From a virus: 45,951 nt of DNA. Each line of letters starts with the position of its first letter. Position 1 is the first letter of the stretch. Both the position numbers and the translations under genes were made by a program. This document shows positions 21,301-27,116 of the stretch, piece after piece. The notes beneath the pieces were generated by a model. It did no database searches. It worked only from the letters and a program-made list of their open reading frames with translations, and was not told the DNA's origin. The stretch spans positions 1 through 45,951 of the IMG/VR virus record IMGVR_UViG_3300025132_000071, one strand, 5' to 3'.

Positions 21301-21847
21301 GAATAGTGTTCGTTTTAGAAATGACGTCCTAAAACAAGCAAGTTTAGCTGGATATAAACCCGGAACACAAGAGTTCGAAACATTTAAAAGATTAGCTTTA
21401 GCTGACTTAATGATGTTATCTCTTTCTAATCTGTTTATGTACAGTTTATTTGAAAACTCATTACCAGCTCCTTGGAATTGGTTCCAAGACACAACTGATA
21501 TGTTATTCGGAAGTGAAAAAGAACGAGAAAGAGCATTCTTTGGTTCTCCACTTGGTCCAGTACAAGCCGTAACTCCTCCTATAGCTAGATTACTACCTCC
21601 TATGTTTAAAGGAATGGTATCTGGTGATTGGGAAAGAATGACAGATTATTACTTGTGGACTATGATGCCTTTTGGTAGATTAATACGGGACGTAGCAGGA
21701 CCCGGGGGTATAATAGAAAACCCTTTTTACTCTGTCACTAAGATGACTGGTGTTCCTTTAATGCAAATGGGTACACTTGTTACTAAAGATGATGAGGAAA
21801 AAGGAAAGAAAACAAGAGGAAGATTTATACACGATGCCGATACCTAA
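12386..21847 (+). CDS. Giant polyvalent virion protein with RNA-polymerase-like and SLOG domains, 3153 residues
   Basis: The TTG start has GGAG 8 bases upstream. Domains in order: residues about 60-290 are glycine-rich and hydrophobic (membrane-contact type). Residues about 840-1290 show a pattern like two-barrel RNA polymerases: DGAIIG at 843-848 with lysines K867 and K870 (GKMNKS), then MRVPMDSISG, then GGADLDGDKA with D1268, D1270 and D1272 in the place of the metal-binding aspartates of the beta-prime subunit (DFDGD). Residues about 1313-1470 match the YpsA-type SLOG pattern (ISGFQTGADIAG, ETGGTAPKGFRT, RTEQNVLNSDGTVIFG). RDNLGVAVVQRA near 1550 could resume the polymerase fold. The remaining approximately 1500 residues are helical, of the large polyvalent protein kind, with a C-terminal hydrophobic segment near 3000. 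It may be a packaged, ejected transcriptase (inferred). Confidence 0.8.
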   Translation: MAQPKEWSPKMDEQSIRSIIDQYNTAPQLFDNREDDLESLEEHASYYRIPFAKQQQHQDALIISMLKEAGKGFAEGFTTLPLAGKASPKNTWEGIANNLGHLAGFVGYLPGGRAFKRLGILKRYTEVADNLRGVSVPMGIANVVQGKARKAIEPILKDLPDFAKSPIFSDMASGAFHLGTASAVSSWTHGVDEMMNAAGFGGIAGGAFRFIGNMKGFGKRIEPKQMKPNGSPDFSKLEDGQKFDLFMRTTAGAMFQGLPSSVQGATTEEQVYAYAMGAFFGFKEVPYQTRTSREFLADTMKKDTGPDPELNPKWDTLTTEMKDIVKRDFRQTFRYNEDGPSETSHMLYDFFKGKLNLENIDEMGRGFRENYVVDEVTGEVRARFDKREMEDYQKEYKKDKSSQDSQDMDMHFSDVADVPGTLIGKGGYVDNLFKDIGSYERIGISTEINKAWEGLHINGKPAPGAEQKIIEFIESSSWGRALNEKEKSWWRRWAETTRKKEFVEQINIVDTEISIQKGITNALGNRKELKQEPLIIEELWKQEVWRTTREKIKENNSKNEFPDNKFLRVLDEIIYNGKAYDLSRAEEGIAREHTRVLAKEDKKQYWEYQKEGKAYAKGYIKNRMSELVNKMYEAGYYYFGGKGDAKKMYFVKLHPSIAKTTNTKDGSRKGMATRYLKKINKVIDNFLKNSDPAKYPNRKKAQYVYNESLKKFKETYPKAKNPEKQFRQMFVSNVLYDIQNNGLSVRNKDFIKNFEKVLGDGFINDPRGFNKRQQIWFNTGYSADPVNVARLLKTKGLTLEKDADGNDSFRVIVFNDASNKKIATKEGAMPLFAKASEYTEATDGAIIGRNSVVDALNFDKGMPTEGKMNKSFIVEPYVNNPEYGALLGKYAIHIPSPELAQFMKKNKIQMVMPLSAVKQTGGREVGNLKFGKGNKIEFEGKSFLLPVKAFRTVMTEITAKKFLNPQRMPKQMSSVLSEYGYSNIDRKAMKDMQDTLTLKATQGTPEGQEALDSYYRNKSPENMTNVLNNLENLPLEKVFEIVKSKDDPRLAQKVYEEILRVDAEQMKMLAEEGEMNREQYEQVIKNTIDYESILERISSVYPDGTVAAYLHKFSRDYRMQAMRNYVVHKFTRPQLDNSASARMRPYELGFQKKNKNRDDTTILNTDDGQKVFFLDEGFRDLKIYDPIFGKRGMITLGELWTKRNEYLGKDATPAIRSQVKEILNAMVMRVPMDSISGAHKLEFKGFTGVEGYGSLLHPRTMRALGGADLDGDKATIFFGGEARGFRKSWKEMYHKNKDEYVNWDGTKGSPKPNVVRIISGFQTGADIAGNQVAKELGLETGGTAPKGFRTDDGLKPEYRNMYGGIEISNRQTKNYDGRESTYGPRTEQNVLNSDGTVIFGNLNSPGSKLTHFLANKHGKFVLLNPTARELNAWLNTNGIKTLNVAGNRERSKPGINKKVKEILREGLGEFKGKEGGVPVEQHNKNEIDPYTGNSYASAIAERDPKFIENMEHLMNQYSPYWRQYISQQTFSGRDNLGVAVVQRASVLGAYNMVRNAQSGPDAPKISKEVYEPYFDSKGNKKHYVSEDTVGEGAYGTPLAYKDPVTGQYSQKRVVFTTKNGEQDLKRFREMARAMIAIGSDPMDEAKVNGGLIPKKIFDTLFDVKIYNTKGKNGAISSLNKKLTQKYMQDTNTFEGHVKWVNRVMQKGPQSMFNNVNRVLYSRNYSENRRYSFSEIQQGVRSMDWLPENVRTTFLPRIAKEIQGVDWSDGLFTRMDFKALRKVYDSNQKSIVELDALKEVMGRDTLNTPMSKLIKMVFDERLYDATTRRNLSKNTEGAIRDFENLVNQRYTRKKDGESVKVVGLSVPDNKKVSDPRYKEAYLENLVLKAEDFMINDLSDMASLKVVADVIRKHNIPDERFKYIHENADKIKSMAKNFYNERNRLDRELVSSLENWMNQKYGNKDIPFPLKDFIEGTLKEPAAREKTSAVNDAVKTDTLIRTFKGQLKKKSEKDLFDVLYMGTYPKGNQKRLNALLKLPKEVQAFPDIASAIKYLQGAKIKTSLLREGLRSKEIDPANLKTFFNEYDNLLKKGSKGLDAKAEEKLLKETETKEPLKSIMDEKGNMVENEFININNIGDKNEIKYLDEVLPFENLYAGKVKDPELRRLRKSLDDHMDHYHNLDVVNLNGFFRGIFHKDINRANKQDLIRLDKIFTDMRTGSTWSQIADWITGRGPKDPIPIKKSNYWKFPEAIERDLRRSPAMMDWITDIGPYKSKLGNTIENARIVRPTAIMGELQQTSAKATELSMQEYEKMSAEWQEDLRPYVAALPEGDQLFRVAVAKREYDYGREVIVPNNPGKEGKEMAQPYFRHWTEARGEYNRLKDMNFNVPTENGTIKMTGEQVVEKINRTITRYNMKTHRLLTGDGDKVQKFLDMSEVGGKVTYSGLDKLRKSFYNYLTRTMRENIRLPIEEIGLDGLRKIIKRIQLSNMPVEMRQGKEGRKLLEKLRRSIEIETMDTTNNLGYEYYFPHTSFDRKSATANLLRALRKVSADKELSQGEIDLKAKKIIAQHKQMTGDFILKDDMDQNWKVVKDALENIAEGRKKRAETILSDGLVKVGNQFKREAHIDGWEMTPEAYEGYMKNIINQFYKSIAQVSSRTVMHNFRQSSLKKGNSAQFTNDWNTFFEMYTQAAMGYPVQIPQKVMDNPRLKVKGTPYKWLADSNAKKRIDNIRKKLGLGREELEKLNLNEKVVDELSGIEYTQLQNWGALEAKYQLATLLAHPKSAIANYYGGTVHTWVSAGWENLKKARNFEYLRTNINPKWKSMKDVEKWLQELGVLEEFLIYEAGLNPQLKSRKAQDFVKNVAKKLKKDPNLSDKSLTQMAKEAGLTKKVFDAASSFMRVPERALRRDAFMAHYLQARAKFGGAIGDYQSPFLIKMAKRGVKGTQFLYSAPYRPMWANSTLGRVFSRFQIWGWNSVRFRNDVLKQASLAGYKPGTQEFETFKRLALADLMMLSLSNLFMYSLFENSLPAPWNWFQDTTDMLFGSEKERERAFFGSPLGPVQAVTPPIARLLPPMFKGMVSGDWERMTDYYLWTMMPFGRLIRDVAGPGGIIENPFYSVTKMTGVPLMQMGTLVTKDDEEKGKKTRGRFIHDADT

Positions 21848-22028
21848 TCATTGCGTAGAATGTGACAAACCAAACAATAATGATGATAGTTGGTTATGTG
21901 ATGTTTGTTTAGAAAAAGAAGAAGCCAGAAAAAAGAATATGGTTACGACCAATAAAACTGGAGAAGATTTAAAGAATATACTACCGAGTTTAAATGACGG
22001 ACAAGAACCAAATATTAGAAGAGGCTAG
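21834..22028 (+). CDS. Small zinc-finger protein
   Basis: This 64-residue product begins MPIPNHCVECDKPNNNDDSWLCDVCLEKEEARKK, with two CxxC pairs (residues 7-10 and 22-25) suited to bind one zinc ion. The ATG at 21834 lies inside the end of the giant gene (14-base overlap) and follows AAGAGGAAG, which can act as ribosome binding site. A longer in-frame form from 21777 would lie within the giant gene and is less likely. Function unknown. Confidence 0.65.
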   Translation: MPIPNHCVECDKPNNNDDSWLCDVCLEKEEARKKNMVTTNKTGEDLKNILPSLNDGQEPNIRRG

Positions 22029-22302
22029 TCAACTAGGATTAAGACCCTATCGGGAAAGACCTAGTGCTAAACCTAAACCTTCTAGCCTTAAAAAGCAATC
22101 GCCAGAACCTAAAGTTGAAAAACCTCAACCTAAGCCTGACGATAGACTTTTAATGAAAGAGATGTTTGACCTTACATCTGATGAAGTTGATGATATACTT
22201 ATTAATAGAGATAAGTACAATCCTAGTAGAGTCTTTGATAAAGAAGAGATACAAAAGATATACTCAACTAATGGTCAATTATACGACTACCCTATAGATT
22301 GA
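21994..22302 (+). CDS. Hypothetical proline/lysine-rich protein
   Basis: This 102-residue protein has a disordered, proline- and lysine-rich middle (residues about 20-48, KPKPSSLKKQSPEPKVEKPQPKP) followed by an acidic helical end (LTSDEVDDILINRDKYNPSRVFDKEEIQKIYS). It overlaps the zinc-finger gene by 35 bases. It is the last plus-strand gene before the convergent junction with the replication block. No family was recognised. Confidence 0.55.
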   Translation: MTDKNQILEEASQLGLRPYRERPSAKPKPSSLKKQSPEPKVEKPQPKPDDRLLMKEMFDLTSDEVDDILINRDKYNPSRVFDKEEIQKIYSTNGQLYDYPID

Positions 22303-22323
22303 TTCCTATTAATAGCTGTTTAA

Positions 22324-22341
22324 TAGCTGATTGCTCAGCTA
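22324..22341. terminator. Hairpin in the convergent gene junction
   Basis: A perfect 7-bp stem (TAGCTGA/TCAGCTA) with a TTGC loop lies in the 43-base gap between the convergent gene ends at 22302 and 22346. There is no long T run on either strand, so it is at best a weak intrinsic terminator. Its place between convergent operons is what suggests the role. Confidence 0.45.
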
Positions 22342-22345
22342 CAGG

Positions 22346-22534
22346 TCAATCATTGAGCTTACCCATTGCTATGTAAAATAACTCTGGAGTAAGTCTCTTT
22401 AGATTACCCTGTTGACATCTACTTGCCATTCTGTTTACAACGCACTTTAATTCATACATTACTTGGTCCATTGCACCAGCACCTAACTGAACACCGTGTT
22501 CTTTAAATGCTTTCTTAATTTCCGTTTTTGTCAT
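22346..22534 (-). CDS. Tiny protein, possible histone fold
   Basis: The ATG at 22534 is chosen because GAGGAG lies 8 bases upstream; the frame extends to 22558. The 62-residue product (MTKTEIKKAFKEHGVQLGAG...) has a short helix, a loop, a long amphipathic helix (AMDQVMYELKCVVNRMASRCQ) and a final NLKRLTPELFYIAMGKL. This order, and the RLTPE before the last helix, resemble single histone-fold units such as archaeal histones, where a [KR]-T-[IV]-x-x-x-D/E loop precedes the last helix. The central helix is about four residues shorter than in archaeal histones, so the assignment is tentative. It is the last gene of the minus-strand block and overlaps the gene before it by 20 bases. Confidence 0.6.
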   Translation of the reverse strand: MTKTEIKKAFKEHGVQLGAGAMDQVMYELKCVVNRMASRCQQGNLKRLTPELFYIAMGKLND

Positions 22535-22694
22535 TCTTCGCTCCTCTCGCTTTAACAAATGTACGACACCTGCCGCACTTTTTATTCATTTTAAAATACT
22601 GAATACCCCAGAACTTTCCACACTTACAGCGTATATCACGCTCTAATTGTCTTTCTTTTACTTTACTGGGATGATATGGGTGACTTTTTTGCAT
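22515..22694 (-). CDS. Small zinc-finger-like protein
   Basis: This 59-residue basic protein starts at ATG 22694 with GAGAGGA just upstream. It contains CKCGKFWG near residue 24 and KKCGRC near residue 38, an arrangement of four cysteines that fits a zinc ribbon, and a lysine/arginine-rich tail. It may bind nucleic acid. It overlaps the following tiny gene. Confidence 0.6.
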   Translation of the reverse strand: MQKSHPYHPSKVKERQLERDIRCKCGKFWGIQYFKMNKKCGRCRTFVKARGAKNDKNGN

Positions 22695-22984
22695 CACATT
22701 CCTCTCTAATTTAAAACAGGGTCCCCTCCTACTATTCACTGTACCGTGAGGGAAAAACAGCAATTCACCGTGTCTAGTAAACCTCTTTGTACAGCTTCAT
22801 ACTTCGGTCAGAGACCCTGTTAATTCTAAAAGACACCAGACGCCAACCTTTTTCATTTATCATTCTCTTTTCTTTTCGATTCTGGGCTCGCTAAGCATTA
22901 TTGCTATCTTTGCTACTCCATTATCTCACTTGAGCAACCGTTAGGTTACAAACTCAAGAATTGCAAATGAGGTGTCTTTTATTT
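22695..22984. other. 290-base gene-free region with inverted repeats
   Basis: No reading frame of convincing quality is present. AACAGGGTC at about 22712 and its inverted copy GACCCTGTT at about 22814 could pair across a 95-base loop. A nested inverted repeat, CTTGAG ... AACC gtta GGTT ... CTCAAG, lies at about 22929-22958. The ten bases GAGCAACCGT here also occur at 29881-29890 in another gap. It probably holds a promoter or structured leader for the two small minus-strand genes that follow; nothing more can be fixed from sequence alone. Confidence 0.4.
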
Positions 22985-23461
22985 CTAATCGCAATTACTA
23001 CCGGGTATACACTTAGTGTATGGACTATCGTTTTCATCTCCCGGGTCGTGGGGACTTACATCGTGCATTTTATTGATAGGATTATCAGTTTGTCCGATTC
23101 TCTTATCGTCCTCGTGACACCACTTACTACCTTTCTTTAATGCGTCTATAAGCTCCATTATTTCATTACAAGTACTCATACTGTTTTCAGTATAAGCCTC
23201 TTCGTGCAACCGATGTAGACCTCTTAATATATACTGCATTTGATGAACATCTACAGTATAAGGCTTACTCTTTTTATTATTAAGCTCTAATATAGTTGCC
23301 GTTATATAGATTGCAAGGTCCAGAACTTCGTCTAATGATTCCATTAGATTGTCTCTACCTTTCTCTCCATTTAATGGAATATCTTGCTTATATCTTGTTT
23401 GTCCCAGCTCTAAGCGAGTTCTAAGTAATTGCAAGACTTTTTCATTATTAGTTAACTTCAA
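22985..23461 (-). CDS. MazG-like / phage nucleotide-metabolism protein (tentative)
   Basis: This 158-residue protein has an N-terminal helical half with RYKQDIPLNGEKGRDNLMESLDEVLDLAIYITATILEL. The pattern of G-R-x-N-x-x-E-S-x-x-E-x-x-D followed by a hydrophobic helix resembles all-alpha NTP pyrophosphatase (MazG-like) proteins of phages, although the full ExxE/ExxD metal set is not certain. The C-terminal approximately 40 residues are polar and probably disordered. The start is a TTG at 23461 (TTGA overlap with the HNH stop) with a perfect AAGGAGG 6 bases upstream. It may help control nucleotide pools during replication (inferred). Confidence 0.6.
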   Translation of the reverse strand: MKLTNNEKVLQLLRTRLELGQTRYKQDIPLNGEKGRDNLMESLDEVLDLAIYITATILELNNKKSKPYTVDVHQMQYILRGLHRLHEEAYTENSMSTCNEIMELIDALKKGSKWCHEDDKRIGQTDNPINKMHDVSPHDPGDENDSPYTKCIPGSNCD

Positions 23462-23934
23462 TACCGACCTCCTTTTGCCAGTTTCTTCATTACATACATA
23501 TTTAACTCTTCAGGTAACTCTCCAATTAATTGAATAAGAAGTGTGAAATCCTTTTCATTTAATGGACCTTTACGAGTGTTACAAGTTTTACAGATAAGTT
23601 GAAGATTTTCTTTATTAGAAGGACCACCTTTAGTTAAAGGTATAATATGGTCACAAGCTATTGTTCTAAATGTCAACTGCTTGTCACAATACTTACATCC
23701 TTCTCCGTATATCTCATAAAACATTTTACGAATGTCAGACGCATCAATATCGAACAATACTTCATATTGCTCACTACGCCGCTTAAGAGAACTCTTTAAA
23801 GAACTCATTTTAGAGGCTAGTTTTTTGTATGCTTTCTGCCAGTATGTTTTATGTATAGGTTCTAGTACTTTTTTAAAATCTTCCTTATTAGGTGATTTTA
23901 TAGCCGTACTTTTTCCTTTTGAGGTACTTTTCAT
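23458..23934 (-). CDS. HNH endonuclease
   Basis: This 158-residue protein carries a C-terminal HNH nuclease motif: zinc cysteines C80/C83 and C115/C118, the core DHIIPLTKGG at 95-104 with H96 as general base, and N110 in NKENLQLIC. The N-terminal 70 residues are basic and helical and could bind DNA. Phage HNH enzymes may be free-standing homing nucleases or packaging-associated nickases; this one lies in the replication block far from the terminase, which favours the first. AAGGATGAAG precedes the ATG. Confidence 0.88.
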   Translation of the reverse strand: MKSTSKGKSTAIKSPNKEDFKKVLEPIHKTYWQKAYKKLASKMSSLKSSLKRRSEQYEVLFDIDASDIRKMFYEIYGEGCKYCDKQLTFRTIACDHIIPLTKGGPSNKENLQLICKTCNTRKGPLNEKDFTLLIQLIGELPEELNMYVMKKLAKGGRY

Positions 23935-24064
23935 TCTTCATCCTTAACTCTGTAAGCCTATTATAACCAGCACTACCCGGCGAGATAATACCTTTCTTTA
24001 ATAAGCTTTCGTAAAACTGCATCATTTTTCTTGGACCGTAATGGTTTAGACTATCTATTTTCAT
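23888..24064 (-). CDS. Hypothetical small basic protein
   Basis: This 58-residue basic protein (MKIDSLNHYGPRKMMQFYESLLKKG...) starts at ATG 24064 after GGGAAG. It overlaps the upstream membrane-protein gene and the downstream HNH gene (47 bases). The N-terminal half is probably helical, and the end is strongly positive (KYLKRKKYGYKIT). No family was recognised. Confidence 0.5.
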   Translation of the reverse strand: MKIDSLNHYGPRKMMQFYESLLKKGIISPGSAGYNRLTELRMKNEKYLKRKKYGYKIT

Positions 24065-24236
24065 CTTCCCACTCTCCAAACCAGAACTCGCCAAGTTCCG
24101 TTAGTTTCTTTTCTATTCTTGATAGTCGATAAACTATACTAATAAAGAACAATAGCATAAAGAAGACATATGCTTCCCAAGCTAGTAAAAATGGAACTGT
24201 ATTTTCCATCATAGATTCCCAATAGTGTTTCATCAT
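24051..24236 (-). CDS. Small membrane protein
   Basis: This 61-residue protein has one hydrophobic segment (about residues 14-36, VPFLLAWEAYVFFMLLFFISIVY) and a charged C-terminal helix (SRIEKKLTELGEFWFGEWEDENR). It is the first gene after a terminator-like hairpin at 24257-24282, so it may be transcribed from its own signal or by readthrough. Function unknown. Confidence 0.55.
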   Translation of the reverse strand: MMKHYWESMMENTVPFLLAWEAYVFFMLLFFISIVYRLSRIEKKLTELGEFWFGEWEDENR

Positions 24237-24256
24237 TTCTACCCCCGTAGTTTAAA

Positions 24257-24282
24257 AGAGAGGCTCATTTCTGAGCCCCTCT
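24257..24282 (-). terminator. Intrinsic terminator on the minus strand
   Basis: In minus-strand RNA an 11-bp stem (AGAGGGGCUCA paired with UGAGCCUCUCU) closes a GAAA loop and is followed by UUUU. The single non-Watson-Crick position is a G-U pair only on the minus strand (A-C on the plus strand). It begins 8 bases after the stop of the HTH gene, so it probably ends or attenuates the replication operon there. Confidence 0.75.
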
Positions 24283-24289
24283 ATGGTTG

Positions 24290-24502
24290 TTACGCTTGTA
24301 ATGTATACTCAGCGTATTTATTTCCAGTATGTGACTTAACTCGTTCTGTAACGATGTTATGTCCGTCCGTTCGCAATGAATTTATAACAGCCGCTAATCT
24401 AAAGCAACCACATCTATTCAATGCTAACATAGGTGTTACCTTAACACCCTGTTCTAGTAATTCCAGAATTATCGTCTTCTGGCTGACTCTGTTTCTTGGC
24501 AT
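24290..24502 (-). CDS. Helix-turn-helix protein
   Basis: This 70-residue protein (MPRNRVSQKTIILELLEQGVKVTPMLALNRCGCFRLAAVINSLRTDGHNIVTERVKSHTGNKYAEYTLQA) has the form of small phage winged-helix proteins. A first helix QKTIILELLEQG is followed by TPMLALNRCGCFRLAAVINSLR as turn-recognition helix, and then a two-stranded wing ending in AEYTL. This is the HTH_39-like pattern. It may be a transcription regulator or recombination-directionality-type DNA binder. AGGATAACTT precedes the ATG. Confidence 0.75.
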   Translation of the reverse strand: MPRNRVSQKTIILELLEQGVKVTPMLALNRCGCFRLAAVINSLRTDGHNIVTERVKSHTGNKYAEYTLQA

Positions 24503-24666
24503 AAGTTATCCTCACTCCTTATTAAGCGAAGTTCTAAGCCTAACTTATAAATTCCTATGTTAAACAGTATTTGATTCTGTCCTATTGCCATTGTTAGCAT
24601 AAAACCTCTTAATACATACAATGTAAAACCAAAGGGAATTAAGTATAAGTCTATCCAAGGCTTCAA
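24469..24666 (-). CDS. Small hydrophobic protein
   Basis: This 65-residue product starts at a TTG (24666) that overlaps the stop of the Gp157-like gene as TTGA, with GAGAAGG only 2 bases before it. The N-terminal half is hydrophobic (LYLIPFGFTLYVLRGFMLTMAIG), consistent with a membrane insertion segment, and the end is charged. It overlaps the HTH gene by 34 bases. Moderate support only. Confidence 0.45.
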   Translation of the reverse strand: MKPWIDLYLIPFGFTLYVLRGFMLTMAIGQNQILFNIGIYKLGLELRLIRSEDNLCQETESARRR

Positions 24667-25193
24667 GACCTTCTCACTCTTTTTACTTTTTCAATGTAAA
24701 ACCCGGGGACATCAACACCTTTTGTTAAATCCTTACGAGCTTTCTTTTTGTCAACAACTTCAGTCATCTTTACTACTTTATAATCATCTGGGATGACAGC
24801 TTCATCTACGACAGCTACTGGTCCAAAAGTTTCATATAACTTATATCTTGCAGTATCTGTTTCATAGACTCCACTATCATCTCCAAGTTCCTCTACTACC
24901 ATAGGTATTAGAGTTTTATTAAAGTAGTCCTTTAAACTGTTAGTTGCTCTTCTACGAACTTTGAGTCTTTGTATTTCTTTATTTAAAGCCTCAACTTCAG
25001 CATCTATTAAGTGCATCTTTCTATCAATGTCTACCATAAAGTAATCTATTCCATCCATCTTTCTACCAATGTCTTTCTTAGTTACCTCCATTGCACTACT
25101 TAGAACTTTTGCCTCTTCTTCATCGGCATACTCAAGTTGACACTCTATATCAATAAAGTCTCCAACAAGTTCTCTAGTTGTCTTCTTTGCCAT
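24663..25193 (-). CDS. Siphovirus Gp157-like protein
   Basis: This 176-residue protein has the architecture of the phage Gp157 family: an acidic N-terminal helix (ELVGDFIDIECQLEYADEEEAK), a long coiled coil with KMHLIDAEVEALNKEIQRLKVRR, and a compact C-terminal part with KARKDLTKGVDVPGFYIEKVKRVRR. Members commonly sit beside recombination and replication genes, as here, and their biochemical role is not settled. AAGGAAGAAG precedes the ATG. Confidence 0.78.
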   Translation of the reverse strand: MAKKTTRELVGDFIDIECQLEYADEEEAKVLSSAMEVTKKDIGRKMDGIDYFMVDIDRKMHLIDAEVEALNKEIQRLKVRRRATNSLKDYFNKTLIPMVVEELGDDSGVYETDTARYKLYETFGPVAVVDEAVIPDDYKVVKMTEVVDKKKARKDLTKGVDVPGFYIEKVKRVRRS

Positions 25194-25338
25194 CTTCTTC
25201 CTTTATAGCTTTTTCGATTATGAACTCTAACTGTTTACGCATACTACGCTTATTAGTAACAGCAAGTTTTTGCAGTTGCAACTTAACTTCTGGTAAAACT
25301 TCAGTTTTAACTACAACTTTCTTAGCAAATGGTGTCAT
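25174..25338 (-). CDS. Ribbon-helix-helix-like DNA-binding protein
   Basis: This 54-residue protein starts at ATG 25338, overlapping the stop of the primase-helicase gene (TAATG) with AAGGAG 6 bases upstream. The strand KKVVVKTEVLPEVKLQLQKLAVTNKRSMRKQLEFIIEKAIKEE follows the ribbon-helix-helix layout: a beta strand, a helix starting at LPEVKLQLQKLA, a turn, and a second helix. It is probably a dimeric repressor or accessory DNA binder acting in the replication operon. Confidence 0.7.
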   Translation of the reverse strand: MTPFAKKVVVKTEVLPEVKLQLQKLAVTNKRSMRKQLEFIIEKAIKEEDGKEDN

Positions 25339-27116
25339 TATGCTCTCCTTTTTAATCTGAATGAAGGAGTCCACATTAATTCAACATCAAATAAGTCTCC
25401 GTCACTGTTCTTAAATAGTGAAACAGTTTTCTCTGTAGAATCCTGTTTACCATTAATACCAATAACTTTACGACTTGCATTTTCTATAGCACCTGAACCT
25501 TTACCAGCATATATGTCAAGAATTTGATTTCGTGAATACTCACGAGCTACTTGACTTATCTGTATAATGATAATGTCCAGATTAACGGCTAAGTTTGACA
25601 AGAAATGTGATATGTACCTTACTTGTTCATACTCTCCGTTAATACCTCTAGGTGTTTCTACTAAGTCTATGTAGTCAACTACAACCAAGTTAGGCTGTAG
25701 GTCCCTAATAGTCTTTTGTATCATATCTGGAGTTGGTGCTACTGTTTGCATATTAAGATGTTCTAAATACTGATTATATGTGTCTCCAACAAATTTATAG
25801 TTGGCTGTAACATCATCTTTGCTCATACCTGCTACTATCTGCTGATTGCGTCTGTGCATATACCAACCACTTAATTCTAAAGATAAGAACAAAGTCGGTA
25901 TTTGCCACTCTCTGTTGATTTCATCATTAGCAAAATCATATCCTAACGCTATGTTCTGGGCTAAAGCTGTCTTATTAGCACCAGTAGGTCCGAATATGGT
26001 TACTAATTCTCCCGGATATATATTGCAATCTTTATCAAGACCAAACATTTTGGCTAATGGTATCATTTTACCAGTAAAATCAGCCTCTAATCTGGTCTCT
26101 AACTCTGACTGCAAGTCTCCAGAAGTCTTAATATCAACAAGATAGTCCTTGTTTTTGTAGTATACGCACTTTGGATTACACAAACTAGCTAATAATTCGT
26201 CATTACAGCCGTATTTATATCCGTAGTTATAGGTAGATTCGACCTTATCTATAACTATTTGTGGATTTAGCTGGTTGTTATTCCAATGTAACAAGCTTGC
26301 TTTTGTAGCATCACTTGGTATACCATTTCGTCTAAAGTGAGAAGCCATCCGTAATAAAGCGTGATTACGATTACCTTGCTGTGGTCCTTTATTATACAGA
26401 GATTGTACACAATTAACCACATTAGAAGGTTCGTTTACTTTTTGCATTGACCTAACCTTTGGAACTTCTTTCACTATGTAACTTTCAAGACTCTTTTCTC
26501 CCCAGAGTTCTTCAACTCCAAAATCTAATCGTCTATCTTGTGCAAGTGAGATGATGTTCGTGTAGTTAGTATATAGCTCTTCTAAAGTTAAAGGTATCTT
26601 AAATAACTCTGACTTTATATTTAGACTGTGTGCTACTCTTATGAGTGCCGTCCTAGTGTATACTGCTGGGTCAATCTTAATATCTTCTGACATTAAATTC
26701 ATCATTGTAGCTTTTACAATAAATGGCAGGTCTTCTGATGGTTGAAATCCAAAACACTCTGCACTAATGTCGATATGATATCCAGTGCCACTATAGTATA
26801 TTGCATAGTTTCCTTTTTTAAGGCTTAACTCTTTATGTAAGTAATCCATTATATACTGCGTTTGCTGTAATGTATACTCATCAGAGTTCTGTCCTCTATC
26901 AATATCTATAGGTACATTGTCTATATACCTAATACCAAGGAAGTTTTTAACTGTACCGTTAGCTCTAACAAACTTTGTAGCTTCATCATCGTACAGATAA
27001 ACACTTCTGTATACGGCTTGTTCATTACCTTGCTCGTATACTATGTCCCATAAGTCCTCAATAGGAACGAGAGCCCCTCGTTTAGAGGGACTCCCGATTG
27101 CCATTTCAACAAACAT
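25338..27116 (-). CDS. Primase-helicase fusion (AEP-type primase plus DnaB/RecA-like helicase)
   Basis: The N-terminal approximately 200 residues carry archaeo-eukaryotic primase motifs: PIDIDRG at 69-75 (metal-binding D71/D73) and YYSGTGYHIDI near 108-118 (the S-x-H motif with H114). The C-terminal half is a RecA-fold helicase: Walker A GPTGANKT at about 376-383 (K382) and a Walker B-type LVVVDYIDL near 470, with a QISQ sensor segment. Together they would prime and unwind DNA at the phage fork. The ATG overlaps the SSB-like gene stop (TAATG), so it is translationally coupled. A second possible start (MAIGSP) lies 12 bases inside. Confidence 0.88.
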   Translation of the reverse strand: MFVEMAIGSPSKRGALVPIEDLWDIVYEQGNEQAVYRSVYLYDDEATKFVRANGTVKNFLGIRYIDNVPIDIDRGQNSDEYTLQQTQYIMDYLHKELSLKKGNYAIYYSGTGYHIDISAECFGFQPSEDLPFIVKATMMNLMSEDIKIDPAVYTRTALIRVAHSLNIKSELFKIPLTLEELYTNYTNIISLAQDRRLDFGVEELWGEKSLESYIVKEVPKVRSMQKVNEPSNVVNCVQSLYNKGPQQGNRNHALLRMASHFRRNGIPSDATKASLLHWNNNQLNPQIVIDKVESTYNYGYKYGCNDELLASLCNPKCVYYKNKDYLVDIKTSGDLQSELETRLEADFTGKMIPLAKMFGLDKDCNIYPGELVTIFGPTGANKTALAQNIALGYDFANDEINREWQIPTLFLSLELSGWYMHRRNQQIVAGMSKDDVTANYKFVGDTYNQYLEHLNMQTVAPTPDMIQKTIRDLQPNLVVVDYIDLVETPRGINGEYEQVRYISHFLSNLAVNLDIIIIQISQVAREYSRNQILDIYAGKGSGAIENASRKVIGINGKQDSTEKTVSLFKNSDGDLFDVELMWTPSFRLKRRA

